A stretch of 64,000 nucleotides of DNA from positions 2,250,001 to 2,314,000 of the forward strand of contig NZ_CP051216.1 of NCBI RefSeq assembly GCF_012516435.1, given 5' to 3'. The stretch is from Pseudodesulfovibrio sp. zrk46 (lineage in GTDB: Bacteria > Desulfobacterota > Desulfovibrionia > Desulfovibrionales > Desulfovibrionaceae). The position numbers were made by a program, and so were the translations under genes. The notes below the pieces were generated by a model. That model was given only the letters and a program-made list of their open reading frames with translations, ran no database searches and had not been told where the DNA came from. The number at the start of each line of letters is the position of its first letter. The first letter of the stretch is position 1. Shown one piece after another: positions 17,502 through 24,888 of this stretch.

Positions 17502-17675
17502 CAAGTCTTTTTTACATGTAATAAACGACTTTGATTGGGCGATTGTATTGTCTCTGCTTTATGTTGACGGATTGCCTTACTCTTTTTCCGTTGGTTTTAC
17601 CTCATGCAAATGTCGGGTTTTCCCGGTTGGGAGAACCCTGCTTGCATAATAACAGTAAATATGGGGCTGGTGGAA

Positions 17676-18563
17676 TTATAGCGCGAAAGTCGTGTTGTTG
17701 GTCGATATCCCAAGCTGATCGCCGACGAATCCGGCAAAGGCGGAGACGATGTCCGACCGCTTTCCCGGGCGGAAGCGGATATCTATGAATACGGAGTCGA
17801 GGGCAGGGAGATTGTCCGCCGGATTGGCGTGGCGGCATCCCTCGGCCTGGGTGTCTGCCGTGACCGGGGCAATGGCAAGGCCCCCCTGCACCGCGGCAAG
17901 GACTCCGGCCAGACTTGGGCTGCCGTAGGCGATGCGATAGGCTCTGTTGTCTGCGTCGAGAGCGCGTAGGGCGCTGTCGCGATAACAGCAGACCGGGTGG
18001 AACAGGGCCAGCGGCAACACGGCAAGGTCGGCCGGAACCATTCGTTCGGGTACAATCCAGACCAACTCAAGCGGTGCGGAATAGGTGGTGGGAACTGAGT
18101 CGGTGGTGATGACCAGATCCAGCTGATCATCGTTCAGCATGTCAGCCATACGGGGCGTTTCCCCGCAATAAACATCCACCTGCACTCGTGGGTGGGTGAT
18201 AGCGAACTCCTTGAGCACTCCCGGCAGATGCTGGGTTGCGTAGTCGTCGGGTACGCCCAAGCGAATGGTGCCATCGAGCTTTGGCGTGGCGATGGCCGCG
18301 AGGGCCTCGTCGTGAAGGGCGAGTATCTTGGCGGCATAGCGGTAGAGAATCTCACCTTCCGCCGTCAGCGTGACGCCGCGTCCCTCCCGGTTGAAGAGGG
18401 CACAGTCCAACTCGGATTCCATCTTTTTCATCTGCATGCTCACCGCTGCCTGTGTGCGGTGAACCAGTGTTGCGGCCTTGGTAAAGCTGCCCGTGTCTGC
18501 TGCCACCAGAAAGGAGCGCAGCTGGTCCGGGGTGATCTGGCCCATGGTGTTCATATCAAGCAT
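17676..18563 (-). CDS. LysR-family transcriptional regulator
   Basis: A 295-residue LTTR. Residues about 10-70 form the DNA-binding domain (LRSFLVAADTGSFTKAATLV, RTQAAVSMQMKKMESELDC, LFNREGRGVTLTAEGE), and the rest is the periplasmic-binding-protein-like effector domain (IRLGVPDDYATQHLPGVLKEF). The gene is divergent from a small carboxymuconolactone-decarboxylase-type gene with a T-N11-A box between them, the usual arrangement for a LysR regulator and its target. The start could be any of three nearby ATGs (18563, 18554, 18545); none has a good ribosome site. The effector is unknown. Confidence 0.9.
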   Translation of the reverse strand: MLDMNTMGQITPDQLRSFLVAADTGSFTKAATLVHRTQAAVSMQMKKMESELDCALFNREGRGVTLTAEGEILYRYAAKILALHDEALAAIATPKLDGTIRLGVPDDYATQHLPGVLKEFAITHPRVQVDVYCGETPRMADMLNDDQLDLVITTDSVPTTYSAPLELVWIVPERMVPADLAVLPLALFHPVCCYRDSALRALDADNRAYRIAYGSPSLAGVLAAVQGGLAIAPVTADTQAEGCRHANPADNLPALDSVFIDIRFRPGKRSDIVSAFAGFVGDQLGISTNNTTFAL

Positions 18564-18585
18564 GCTTATGGCTTACATAAAAATG

Positions 18586-18600
18586 ATTAGCTTGTCTAAT
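18586..18600. promoter_or_regulatory. LysR-type T-N11-A box
   Basis: ATTAGCTTGTCTAAT is a perfect inverted repeat with five-base arms and contains the T-N11-A core. It lies 23 bases from the LysR start and 45 bases from the divergent gene start, the expected place for shared control. Confidence 0.7.
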
Positions 18601-18644
18601 GTCTGACTTGTGTCCATCTTCTTAAAAAAACACAAGGAGATATT

Positions 18645-18995
18645 ATGACTGAAAGTCAGATCGCATTGAAGAATAGTATCGGAGAAGGCTGGGAAACATA
18701 CACCAAACTCATGCCGGAAATCGTGGATGTGTATGACCCGTTGCAGGAAGAGGTGTACAAGGACGGCGACATCAAGGCCAAGTACAAGCGCATGATGGCT
18801 ATTGTCGGCGCATTGGTAAAAGGATGTGATGCGTGCATTCTTTACCAGACTGAAGAGGCTTTCAACGCCGGAGCAACTGTTGATGAGCTCTTGGAGTGCT
18901 GCGCCGTGGCCGTTGCTCTGGGCGGCAGCATGGCTGGCGGCGAGGTCACAAAGCTCGTTCGTCTGCTCAAGGAAATGGGCAAAATCGAAGAATAG
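18645..18995 (+). CDS. Carboxymuconolactone decarboxylase (AhpD-like) family protein
   Basis: A 116-residue all-helical protein of the CMD/AhpD family. It has the CxxC pair C61-D-A-C64 in KGCDACILYQTEEAFNAG, followed by DELLECCAVAVALGGSMAGG. In AhpD-type enzymes a histidine lies four residues after the second cysteine and relays protons; here that place is Q68, so AhpD-like peroxidase support is doubtful although a thiol redox role remains possible. Start follows AAGGAGA. The divergent LysR gene and the T-N11-A box suggest LysR control. A terminator follows. Confidence 0.85.
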   Translation: MTESQIALKNSIGEGWETYTKLMPEIVDVYDPLQEEVYKDGDIKAKYKRMMAIVGALVKGCDACILYQTEEAFNAGATVDELLECCAVAVALGGSMAGGEVTKLVRLLKEMGKIEE

Positions 18996-19023
18996 ACAAA
19001 GTTCCAACAGTGGATCAAAGTGC

Positions 19024-19052
19024 GGGCTCGGAAAGTATTCCGGGCCCTTTTT
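19024..19052 (+). terminator. Rho-independent terminator after the CMD-family gene
   Basis: GGGCTCGGAA pairs with TTCCGGGCCC (19024-19047, one mismatch) with a four-base loop, followed by five T. It ends the single-gene transcript 29 bases after the stop codon. Confidence 0.85.
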
Positions 19053-19213
19053 ATGATATAGACATCTTGATAGTCCCTGATTTCACAATCCCTGACAGTC
19101 GTAGTATTGTCGCCACAATCTCGGTCCTCATTCTTTATCTTTGATCCGGAATTGCTTTCAAAAAATAACACCCTTGATGGGGTCCCTGAAAAAGATGACA
19201 CTTGTATCGCTGT

Positions 19214-19231
19214 TACGACAGTTTTGTCGTA
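19214..19231. promoter_or_regulatory. Enhancer-type site 1 upstream of the BCCT operon
   Basis: TACGACAGTTTTGTCGTA is a perfect palindrome around a four-base centre and matches the RCGACA-N4-TGTCGY family of sites found near 27.0 and 28.6 kb. It is centred about 183 bases upstream of the predicted sigma-54 transcription start, a typical enhancer distance. Confidence 0.7.
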
Positions 19232-19282
19232 CGGCCGATTCCCCTCCTGTTTTCGGGGAAAATCTGTGGAATCGATGATTGT

Positions 19283-19298
19283 GCGACAATAATGTCGT
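19283..19298. promoter_or_regulatory. Enhancer-type site 2 upstream of the BCCT operon
   Basis: GCGACAATAATGTCGT matches the same GCGACA-N4-TGTCGC family with one end base changed. It is centred about 115 bases upstream of the predicted start of the sigma-54 promoter at 19379, roughly seven helical turns from site 1. Confidence 0.7.
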
Positions 19299-19378
19299 TG
19301 TTGATGTGTGTGGGTGAGGACGCTTGTTTGCGCGACTTTTCACAAGCAGGGCGGGGGTTCCCCGTCATTTGTGTCGCC

Positions 19379-19395
19379 TTGGCACGGAACCTGCC
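19379..19395 (+). promoter_or_regulatory. Sigma-54 promoter of the BCCT operon
   Basis: TTGGCACGGAACCTGCC matches the -24/-12 consensus TTGGCAC-N5-TTGC, with GG and GC in correct 12-base phase. It lies about 165 bases upstream of the BCCT start codon and downstream of two enhancer-type palindromes. Confidence 0.85.
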
Positions 19396-19558
19396 TATAG
19401 GGAATTCGCGTTTAACAGCGCACATGCATGATTTTCAATCTTGCGGGGGAGTGCCGCCGGCCTATTGGCGGCTAATACAGATTTCGCACAATCTATCTGT
19501 CCACTGATGTGTGGGGCAACACACGGAGGCGGACAACCGTACCCACCTTGGAGGAGGA

Positions 19559-21112
19559 ATGGCTACAAACGGCAATGACGGAGGCGTCGACCTTCGTCCT
19601 GACAACAAAATTCTCATCCCGGCGACTTTGGTTCTGATCGGCATCATCGCATGCTCGATCCTGTTCACCGAGTCGTTCGAGCAGGTTCTCAAAACCGTGT
19701 ACGGCGTCTTCACCCGTACTACCGGTACCTGGTACCTTTGGGTGACTGTCGCAATGATGATCCTCTCCTGCTTCTTCATGTTCTCCCGTTACGGCGAGAT
19801 CAAGTTTGGTGAAGAAGACGAGAAACCCGAGTTCAGCAACTACTCCTGGATCGCCATGATGTTCTGCTCCGGTGTGGCCGGCGCCGTCATGTTCTGGTCC
19901 ATCGTCGAACCCCTGTTCAACCTGGCATACCCGCCTCAGTTTGCGGAGCCGCTTTCCCGGCAGTCCTTTGAATGGGCCATGTCGTATGTCCTGTTGCACT
20001 GGGGCCCGGTTACCTGGCCTTGGTACATGGTGACCGCGCTGCCCATCTGCTACATGTACTACAAGCGCAAGAAGCCTGTTCTTCGCATCAGCTCCACCGC
20101 TGAACCCGTGATCGGCGACAAGGTCAACGGTCCGATTGGTAAGGGCATCGAAGTCTTCTTCATCATCGGCCTGATGTTCTCCAACGCCGCGGTCATGGGC
20201 GTTTCTGTACCCATCGTCAACCACGCTCTGGGTGCTGTACTGGGTATTGAGCCTAGCTTCACCCTGGAGTTGATCATCCTCGGCATCTCCGCAGTGATCT
20301 TCACCGTGTCTGTTTCCCTGGGCCTCAAGAAGGGCATCAAGATCCTGTCCGATACCAACGTGCTCATCGCGCTCGCCATGGTCTTCTTCTGCTTCGTGGC
20401 TGGCCCCACCGTGTTCATCGTGGACAACTTCACCAACTCCTTCGGCCACATGCTCGGTAACTTCTGGAACATGATCTTCTGGACCGATCCGTACACCGAT
20501 GGCTCCTTCCCTCAGGATTGGACCATCTTCTACGCATTGTGGATGGCCTCCTACGGTCCGTTCATGGGGCTGTTCATCGCCCGCATCTCTCGCGGTCGCT
20601 CTGTACGTCAGGTGGTTGCCATGGGTCTGGCTGGCGGTATCGCCGGTTCCTACATGATCCACGCGGTCTTCGGCGGTTACACCATGTACGCACAGCTCAA
20701 CGGCGTGGTTGATGCCGTGGCCATTCTCAAGGCCAGCGGCGGCCCGGCTGCTCTGGTAGCGACCCTCAAGTCCCTGCCGCTCGGACAGGTGGTGCTCGTA
20801 GGATACTGCGTGTTCTCCACCATCTTCCTGGCCACATCCGTTGACTCCTGCGCTTACGTTATCTCTTGCGCAGCAACCACTAAACTTCAGCCTGGCTCCG
20901 AACCTACTCGTGGCCATCGTTTCTACTGGGCAGCCATTCAGGCGGGTCTTGCACTGGCGGCAATCACCATGGGCGGTCTCGGACCTGTCCGCGTGTTCGC
21001 CAACTTCTCCGGTGCGCTCATGCTCATCCCCATCGCGTTCGCCATCGCGGCGTGGTTCAAGATGACCAAGGAAGACGACGCTCTGGTGAAGTACTGCTCA
21101 CCCAAAAAATAG
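19559..21112 (+). CDS. BCCT-family (betaine/choline/carnitine) transporter
   Basis: A 517-residue inner-membrane transporter of the BCCT family, with about twelve membrane segments. Diagnostic parts are GVAGAVMFWSIVEPLFNLAYPP, read here as the aromatic-rich TM region, HWGPVTWPWYMVTALPICY, SLGLKKGIKILSDTN and WMASYGPFMGLFIARISRGRSVR. BCCT carriers move zwitterions such as betaine, choline, carnitine, DMSP or related sulfonium and sulfonate compounds; the substrate cannot be read here. The ATG at 19559 is preferred because GGAGGAGGA lies directly before it; the frame is open to 19511. It is the first gene of a sigma-54 operon with an AlkP-like hydrolase and DsrE/F/H-type proteins, which suggests uptake of an organic phosphorus or sulfur zwitterion. 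Confidence 0.9.
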   Translation: MATNGNDGGVDLRPDNKILIPATLVLIGIIACSILFTESFEQVLKTVYGVFTRTTGTWYLWVTVAMMILSCFFMFSRYGEIKFGEEDEKPEFSNYSWIAMMFCSGVAGAVMFWSIVEPLFNLAYPPQFAEPLSRQSFEWAMSYVLLHWGPVTWPWYMVTALPICYMYYKRKKPVLRISSTAEPVIGDKVNGPIGKGIEVFFIIGLMFSNAAVMGVSVPIVNHALGAVLGIEPSFTLELIILGISAVIFTVSVSLGLKKGIKILSDTNVLIALAMVFFCFVAGPTVFIVDNFTNSFGHMLGNFWNMIFWTDPYTDGSFPQDWTIFYALWMASYGPFMGLFIARISRGRSVRQVVAMGLAGGIAGSYMIHAVFGGYTMYAQLNGVVDAVAILKASGGPAALVATLKSLPLGQVVLVGYCVFSTIFLATSVDSCAYVISCAATTKLQPGSEPTRGHRFYWAAIQAGLALAAITMGGLGPVRVFANFSGALMLIPIAFAIAAWFKMTKEDDALVKYCSPKK

Positions 21113-21136
21113 ACAGCATCGCGCTTTGATACCCCT

Positions 21137-21185
21137 GGGATGACCCCGGCCAACCGGAAAGGCTTCGAGCCACCGGGGTCGTCCC
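21137..21185 (+). other. Intercistronic mRNA hairpin after the BCCT gene
   Basis: GGGATGACCCCGG pairs with CCGGGGTCGTCCC, one wobble, with an inner GGC/GCC stem. No T run follows, so it is more likely a processing or 3-prime stabilising structure than a terminator, and it may give the transporter message a different level from the downstream genes. Confidence 0.55.
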
Positions 21186-21232
21186 TTGCGCGAAATGAAA
21201 ATACTAAGTAGTTGAAATTAAAGGAGAAAAAA

Positions 21233-23122
21233 ATGGCAGACCAAGCTAAAAGAGTCGCTCTGCTCGGATTCGACTGCGCTATCCCCAAGCGCCTTGAAGC
21301 TCTGATGGACGAGGGCGCTCTGCCCAACTTCAAGAAGTTCAAGGAGCAGGGTGCCTACATGACCGAGGGCTACAACATGCCCACCGTCACCCCGCCTTCC
21401 TGGGCAACCATCTGCACCGGCGCTTTCCCGCGCACTCACGGTGTCGAGGACTACTACTATTACAACGAAGGCGAGTCCCTGCACTTCTCCAAGTGCGTAC
21501 AGGCCTTCGGTTCCGACATGCTGACCGCTCAGACCATCTGGGATGCCTGGGACAAGGCCGGCAAGAAGTCCTTGGTTGTCAACTACCCGACCTCCTGGCC
21601 TTCCAAGCTGGAAAACGGTGTGATGGTACAGGGCGAAGGTTTGTCTGCCGCTGAATCCCGCTGGCAGTACGAAGGTTACGAACACCGTGAGCACCTGTGC
21701 TCCGAGTCCTGTGTTGCCACTGATTTTTACCCCATCGGCGTTCAGGCCCGCTTCGAAGAAGCTGAAGGCTGGAAAGGCTTGACCGAGGAGATGGAAGATC
21801 AGGAACCCCTGGAAATCGTTATTCCCATGGAGTTTCCCCACGCCATGGAGAAGATGGCTCCTCAGACCTGGTACGGTCTGACCTGGGAGTCCGATGACGA
21901 CGGCTACGATGTCTTTGCATTGTGCCCCGAAAAGGATTTCTCCAAGGCTTTCTACACCATCAAGCTGCGTGAATGGTCCGAAGTCATCGAAGCTGACTTC
22001 CCCATGGCAGAAGATGGCCGCATCGAAAAGGGCTACTTCCGCTGCAAGCTGATGGAACTGTCCGACGACGCAGAGGATTTCAAGCTGTACATCTCCGGTA
22101 TCACCGGTACCCATGGCTACTGCGCTCCGGCCGACGCCCTCAAGAATGTCGACTTCACCAAGAACATCCTTGCCAACGACATGGGCTTCGTCGGTCTGGT
22201 CAATGGCATCATCGACGACGAGACTGTTGTCGAGCTGGCCACTTTCCATTCCGAGTGGCTCACCGAGGTCATCACCACCCTGATGAAGGACCATCCGGAT
22301 TGGGAATTGCTGTACATGCACACCCACCTCATCGACTGGTTCTACCACGGTTACCTGGACAAGATGGACAGCGACGATCCCGAGATCAGCAAGCCCGCTT
22401 TCGATATGGAGCGCGCCATCTACCAGATCGAAGACAAGTTCCTCGGCATCATGATGGAAACCATGCCCAAGGATACCCTGACCTGCGTCATCTCTGACCA
22501 CGGCGCTACTCCCATCGGCCCGATTCTCAACACCGCCGAGGCCCTGGCTCAGGCCGGACTGACCTCTTACGAGGCTCGTTCCTCTGATGAAGCCGGTTCC
22601 GTATGGGAAGAGTCCGAAGGTTTCAACTACGAGCTCATCCCCGAGAAGTCCAAGGCAGTGCCCCAGCGCTACATGTTCGTCTACGTCAACCTGAAGTCCA
22701 AGTACCCCGGCGGTATCGTGGAAGACGAAGATTACGAGCAGGTTCGCAAGGAAATCATCGACGCACTGCTCGACTACAAGCACCCCGAAACCGGCGAACG
22801 TCCGGTCATGTGCGCCATCCCCAAGGAAGACGCCAAGGTCTTCGGCATGGGCGGCGAGCAGGCTGGTGATGTCGTGTACGTCCTCAAGCCCGAGTACATG
22901 GCTGAGCACGGCTACGGTTTCCCCACCGGCGAGTCCGGATGCGGTTCCCTCAAGAACATCATGCTGTGGAACGGTCCCGGCGTGAAGCAGGGTTACGTTT
23001 ACGATCGTCCGCGCTGGCTGGCCGACGTAGTGCCCACCTTCTGCCACGCCACCGGTAACCCGGTTCCGGCCGATACCGAAGGCGCCATCTGCTACCAGAT
23101 CTTCGAGGATCACCAGAGCTAG
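21233..23122 (+). CDS. AlkP-superfamily hydrolase/phosphomutase (COG3379-like)
   Basis: A 629-residue cytosolic enzyme of the alkaline-phosphatase superfamily. Residues about 7-70 give the family start: LLGFDCAIPK with metal ligand D14, the nucleophile region PTVTPPSWATI (Thr51 or Thr53), and PRTHGVEDYYYY. Later metal motifs are DWFYHGYLD and ISDHGATPIG, and the C-terminus ends PVPADTEGAI. It most resembles the predicted phosphohydrolase/phosphomutase group COG3379, whose substrates are largely unknown; phosphodiester, phosphonate or sulfate ester bonds are all possible. The start codon follows AAGGAGA. It lies between the BCCT carrier and the DsrH-like gene, so it probably acts on the imported compound, which is inference. 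Confidence 0.82.
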   Translation: MADQAKRVALLGFDCAIPKRLEALMDEGALPNFKKFKEQGAYMTEGYNMPTVTPPSWATICTGAFPRTHGVEDYYYYNEGESLHFSKCVQAFGSDMLTAQTIWDAWDKAGKKSLVVNYPTSWPSKLENGVMVQGEGLSAAESRWQYEGYEHREHLCSESCVATDFYPIGVQARFEEAEGWKGLTEEMEDQEPLEIVIPMEFPHAMEKMAPQTWYGLTWESDDDGYDVFALCPEKDFSKAFYTIKLREWSEVIEADFPMAEDGRIEKGYFRCKLMELSDDAEDFKLYISGITGTHGYCAPADALKNVDFTKNILANDMGFVGLVNGIIDDETVVELATFHSEWLTEVITTLMKDHPDWELLYMHTHLIDWFYHGYLDKMDSDDPEISKPAFDMERAIYQIEDKFLGIMMETMPKDTLTCVISDHGATPIGPILNTAEALAQAGLTSYEARSSDEAGSVWEESEGFNYELIPEKSKAVPQRYMFVYVNLKSKYPGGIVEDEDYEQVRKEIIDALLDYKHPETGERPVMCAIPKEDAKVFGMGGEQAGDVVYVLKPEYMAEHGYGFPTGESGCGSLKNIMLWNGPGVKQGYVYDRPRWLADVVPTFCHATGNPVPADTEGAICYQIFEDHQS

Positions 23123-23321
23123 AAATCAACACTCACTCCAGGGATTGCGGGGGCGGTGATTCTCACACCTTGCCGCTTCCGCTCCCTCCGGAGCCGTCAT
23201 CGGAACTTCGGCCCGTTTGACGAGCATCGGAACTGAGTGAAGTCGCCCTGACCATACAACCCATCCCATGCATGCCCGCGGCGACCGGACAGTGCAGGGA
23301 GCAACGAACGGAGACGCATTC

Positions 23322-23603
23322 ATGCTCTTTTTCGTGAACAAGCCGGAAGAGGGGATTCTTGATCGAATCGCTCTTATCGGCGGCGACGAGGACAAGGCCC
23401 TGCTCCTGGTCGGTGACGGAGTTACCTTCGGCACTGAATACTGGGAAGAAAAACTCGAAAACATGGATGTTGAAGACATCTACGTAGCCAAGAGCGCCGT
23501 AGAAGCCCGCAACATCGAACTCAGCGACAACTGCGAAGTAGTGGACTACCCCGAGATGGTGGACCTGCTGCTGGGCAGCGATGAAAAAGTCGTGTCGCTC
23601 TAA
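23322..23603 (+). CDS. DsrH/TusB-like sulfur-relay family protein
   Basis: A 93-residue protein. The end VVDYPEMVDLLLGSDEKVVSL and the start MLFFVNKPEEG match the DsrH/TusB fold. In TusBCD/DsrEFH these proteins form a heterohexamer that passes persulfide sulfur; DsrH itself carries a cysteine in some lineages. Here the only cysteine (about residue 71, LSDNCEVVDY) is not at the usual TusB position. It starts at 23322 after ACGGAGACG; a longer in-frame ATG at 23268 has no ribosome site. It is followed 12 bases later by a DsrE-like gene and 11 more by a DsrF-like gene, the set expected for a TusB-TusD-TusC-like complex. Confidence 0.8.
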   Translation: MLFFVNKPEEGILDRIALIGGDEDKALLLVGDGVTFGTEYWEEKLENMDVEDIYVAKSAVEARNIELSDNCEVVDYPEMVDLLLGSDEKVVSL

Positions 23604-23615
23604 GGAGGCTGCATC

Positions 23616-24014
23616 ATGTCCAAAACCCTGACCATCCTGCTCCTTTCCGGATCGGCTGAAAACGAAGACGCCGAGTTCTCCACTCGCCTCGCTCAGGCCG
23701 CCCTTGAGAAGGGACACAAAGTCCAGATGTACCTCTTTGGAAACGCCGTGAATATTTCCAAGAAGGAATTCCCCATCGAAGGCGACCTGCACATCCAGCA
23801 GCGCGGCCTTGATCACATCGATCCCACCAAGTGCTTCGAGCGCGTGGCCGACATCTGCGAGAAGGGCGGCGACGTCTCCACCTGCCACACCAACGAGCAC
23901 GCTCGCGGCATCGAGTCCCGCGAATACGTGGACGGTGTGAAGTGGGGCGACGTGGGCGGCACGTTCGCCAAGTATCTGATGACCTCTGACGTCCTGCTTT
24001 CCGTGGGTCACTAA
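23616..24014 (+). CDS. DsrE/TusD-like sulfur-relay family protein
   Basis: A 132-residue DsrE-fold protein: TLTILLLSGSAENEDAEFST at the start, AQAALEKGHKVQMYLFGNAV, and STCHTNEHARGIESREYVDG. Cys90 in the last motif is aligned with the active cysteine of TusD/DsrE, which carries the persulfide; two other cysteines (73, 81) are nearby. It is the only one of the three Dsr/Tus-like proteins here with a clear active-site cysteine. It sits in the sigma-54 BCCT operon, not in a dsr or tRNA-thiolation cluster, so the sulfur acceptor is probably different. Translation starts after AAGGAGG. Confidence 0.82.
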   Translation: MSKTLTILLLSGSAENEDAEFSTRLAQAALEKGHKVQMYLFGNAVNISKKEFPIEGDLHIQQRGLDHIDPTKCFERVADICEKGGDVSTCHTNEHARGIESREYVDGVKWGDVGGTFAKYLMTSDVLLSVGH

Positions 24015-24026
24015 GGAGAAATAACG

Positions 24027-24359
24027 ATGATCAATTCCATTTGCCTTGTCGTCTCCAAGCCCCTGGGCGTTGAAGTCGGAACCCTCGGTGTGCGCACCGC
24101 ATGGGCCACCCATGAAAAGGGCTTCGAAGCCAAGCTTGTCTACGTGGAAGAGGGAGTTTGGAACCTCACCAACAATCCCGGTTACCACAATTCCCTGCTC
24201 AGCGACCTGATCGAGGCTGACGGTGAAGTCTTCACCGTCCGTGAACACCTCGAAAAACGCGGCATCTCCGAGGACGATCTCCTCGATGGCGTGGAAGTCA
24301 TTTCCGCCGAGGAAGTGGCCGAGCTGTGCGAAGACGTTGAAACCGTCAATTACTTCTAA
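24027..24359 (+). CDS. DsrF/TusC-like family protein
   Basis: A 110-residue protein with the DsrE/DsrF fold (SICLVVSKPLGVEVGTLGVR, FEAKLVYVEEGVWNL). TusC-type subunits are structural partners in the sulfur relay hexamer. Its cysteines (near residues 5 and 103) are not at the TusD active-site position, so it is probably not the persulfide carrier. The central sequence NNPGYHNSLLSDLIEADGEV is also typical of this fold. It follows the DsrE-like gene by 12 bases after an AAGGAGA site. Confidence 0.78.
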   Translation: MINSICLVVSKPLGVEVGTLGVRTAWATHEKGFEAKLVYVEEGVWNLTNNPGYHNSLLSDLIEADGEVFTVREHLEKRGISEDDLLDGVEVISAEEVAELCEDVETVNYF

Positions 24360-24387
24360 TCAATCAAGCATTTAAGAGGATATACAT

Positions 24388-24819
24388 ATGTCTACCGTAA
24401 AATTCGAACGTCTCGACGAGAACCGTGACAAGTTTGTTGTTGGCGCAAAGGCCGTCCCTGAAATCATCATGGATTTCTCCTCCATCACCCCGGAAGAGCG
24501 CAACTCCGAAGCCATGGGTTCCCGCATCCTCGGTGTGGCCGCACTGGCTTGCTACACCAACACCATGGTCAACGCCTTCAAGCGTCAGGGTGTTGAAGTG
24601 AAGTCCCTCACCGGTTCCGCCACCGCTTCCAAGGACAAGGACGAGGTCAACCGTACCCGTTACTGCGAGCTGGAGATCAACATCGAAGTCGGTCTGGAAG
24701 AGAAGGACCGCGAGGTCTTCGAGTCCGTTAAGGACAACATGCTCAACGGCTCCCTGCTGACCTACTCCCTCGAAGAGGGCATGGAAGTCGATTACAACAT
24801 CGAAATGGTCGTTGCCTAG
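24388..24819 (+). CDS. OsmC-like family protein with one active cysteine
   Basis: A 143-residue OsmC/Ohr-fold protein. SRILGVAALACYTNTMVNAF places Cys55 at the first active-site position, and KRQGVEVKSLTGSA continues the family fold. In Ohr/OsmC a second cysteine lies in a C-P-V-S-like motif; the matching region here reads NGSLLTYSLEEG, with no cysteine, so thiol peroxidase chemistry of the usual two-cysteine type is unlikely. A role as a sulfur-handling or redox accessory is an inference from the surrounding DsrE/F/H-like genes. AAGAGGATA precedes the start, and 28 bases separate it from the DsrF-like gene. Confidence 0.82.
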   Translation: MSTVKFERLDENRDKFVVGAKAVPEIIMDFSSITPEERNSEAMGSRILGVAALACYTNTMVNAFKRQGVEVKSLTGSATASKDKDEVNRTRYCELEINIEVGLEEKDREVFESVKDNMLNGSLLTYSLEEGMEVDYNIEMVVA

Positions 24820-24888
24820 GTAACGTCCTGATATCGCGAATTTAAATAATCATCGGGCTGAGTGCCCATAATTCAAGGAGATAATCCA

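Noticed and set aside
19360-19380. A TGTCGC half-site just before the BCCT sigma-54 promoter
   Set aside because: The matching GCGACA half is missing at the four-base spacing, so I do not count it among the activator sites.
19493-20917. A 474-codon open frame opposite the BCCT gene
   Set aside because: The product is a charged low-complexity sequence (many H, G, D, E) and is antisense to a clear transporter gene.
21218-23113. A 631-codon open frame on the minus strand opposite the AlkP gene
   Set aside because: It mirrors the AlkP gene in its codon frame and shows no domain or start signal. The plus-strand protein has clear family motifs.
23123-23321. Repeated CATCGGAACT in the AlkP-DsrH spacer
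   Set aside because: Two short copies about 30 bases apart with no symmetry or known consensus; not enough to call a site.
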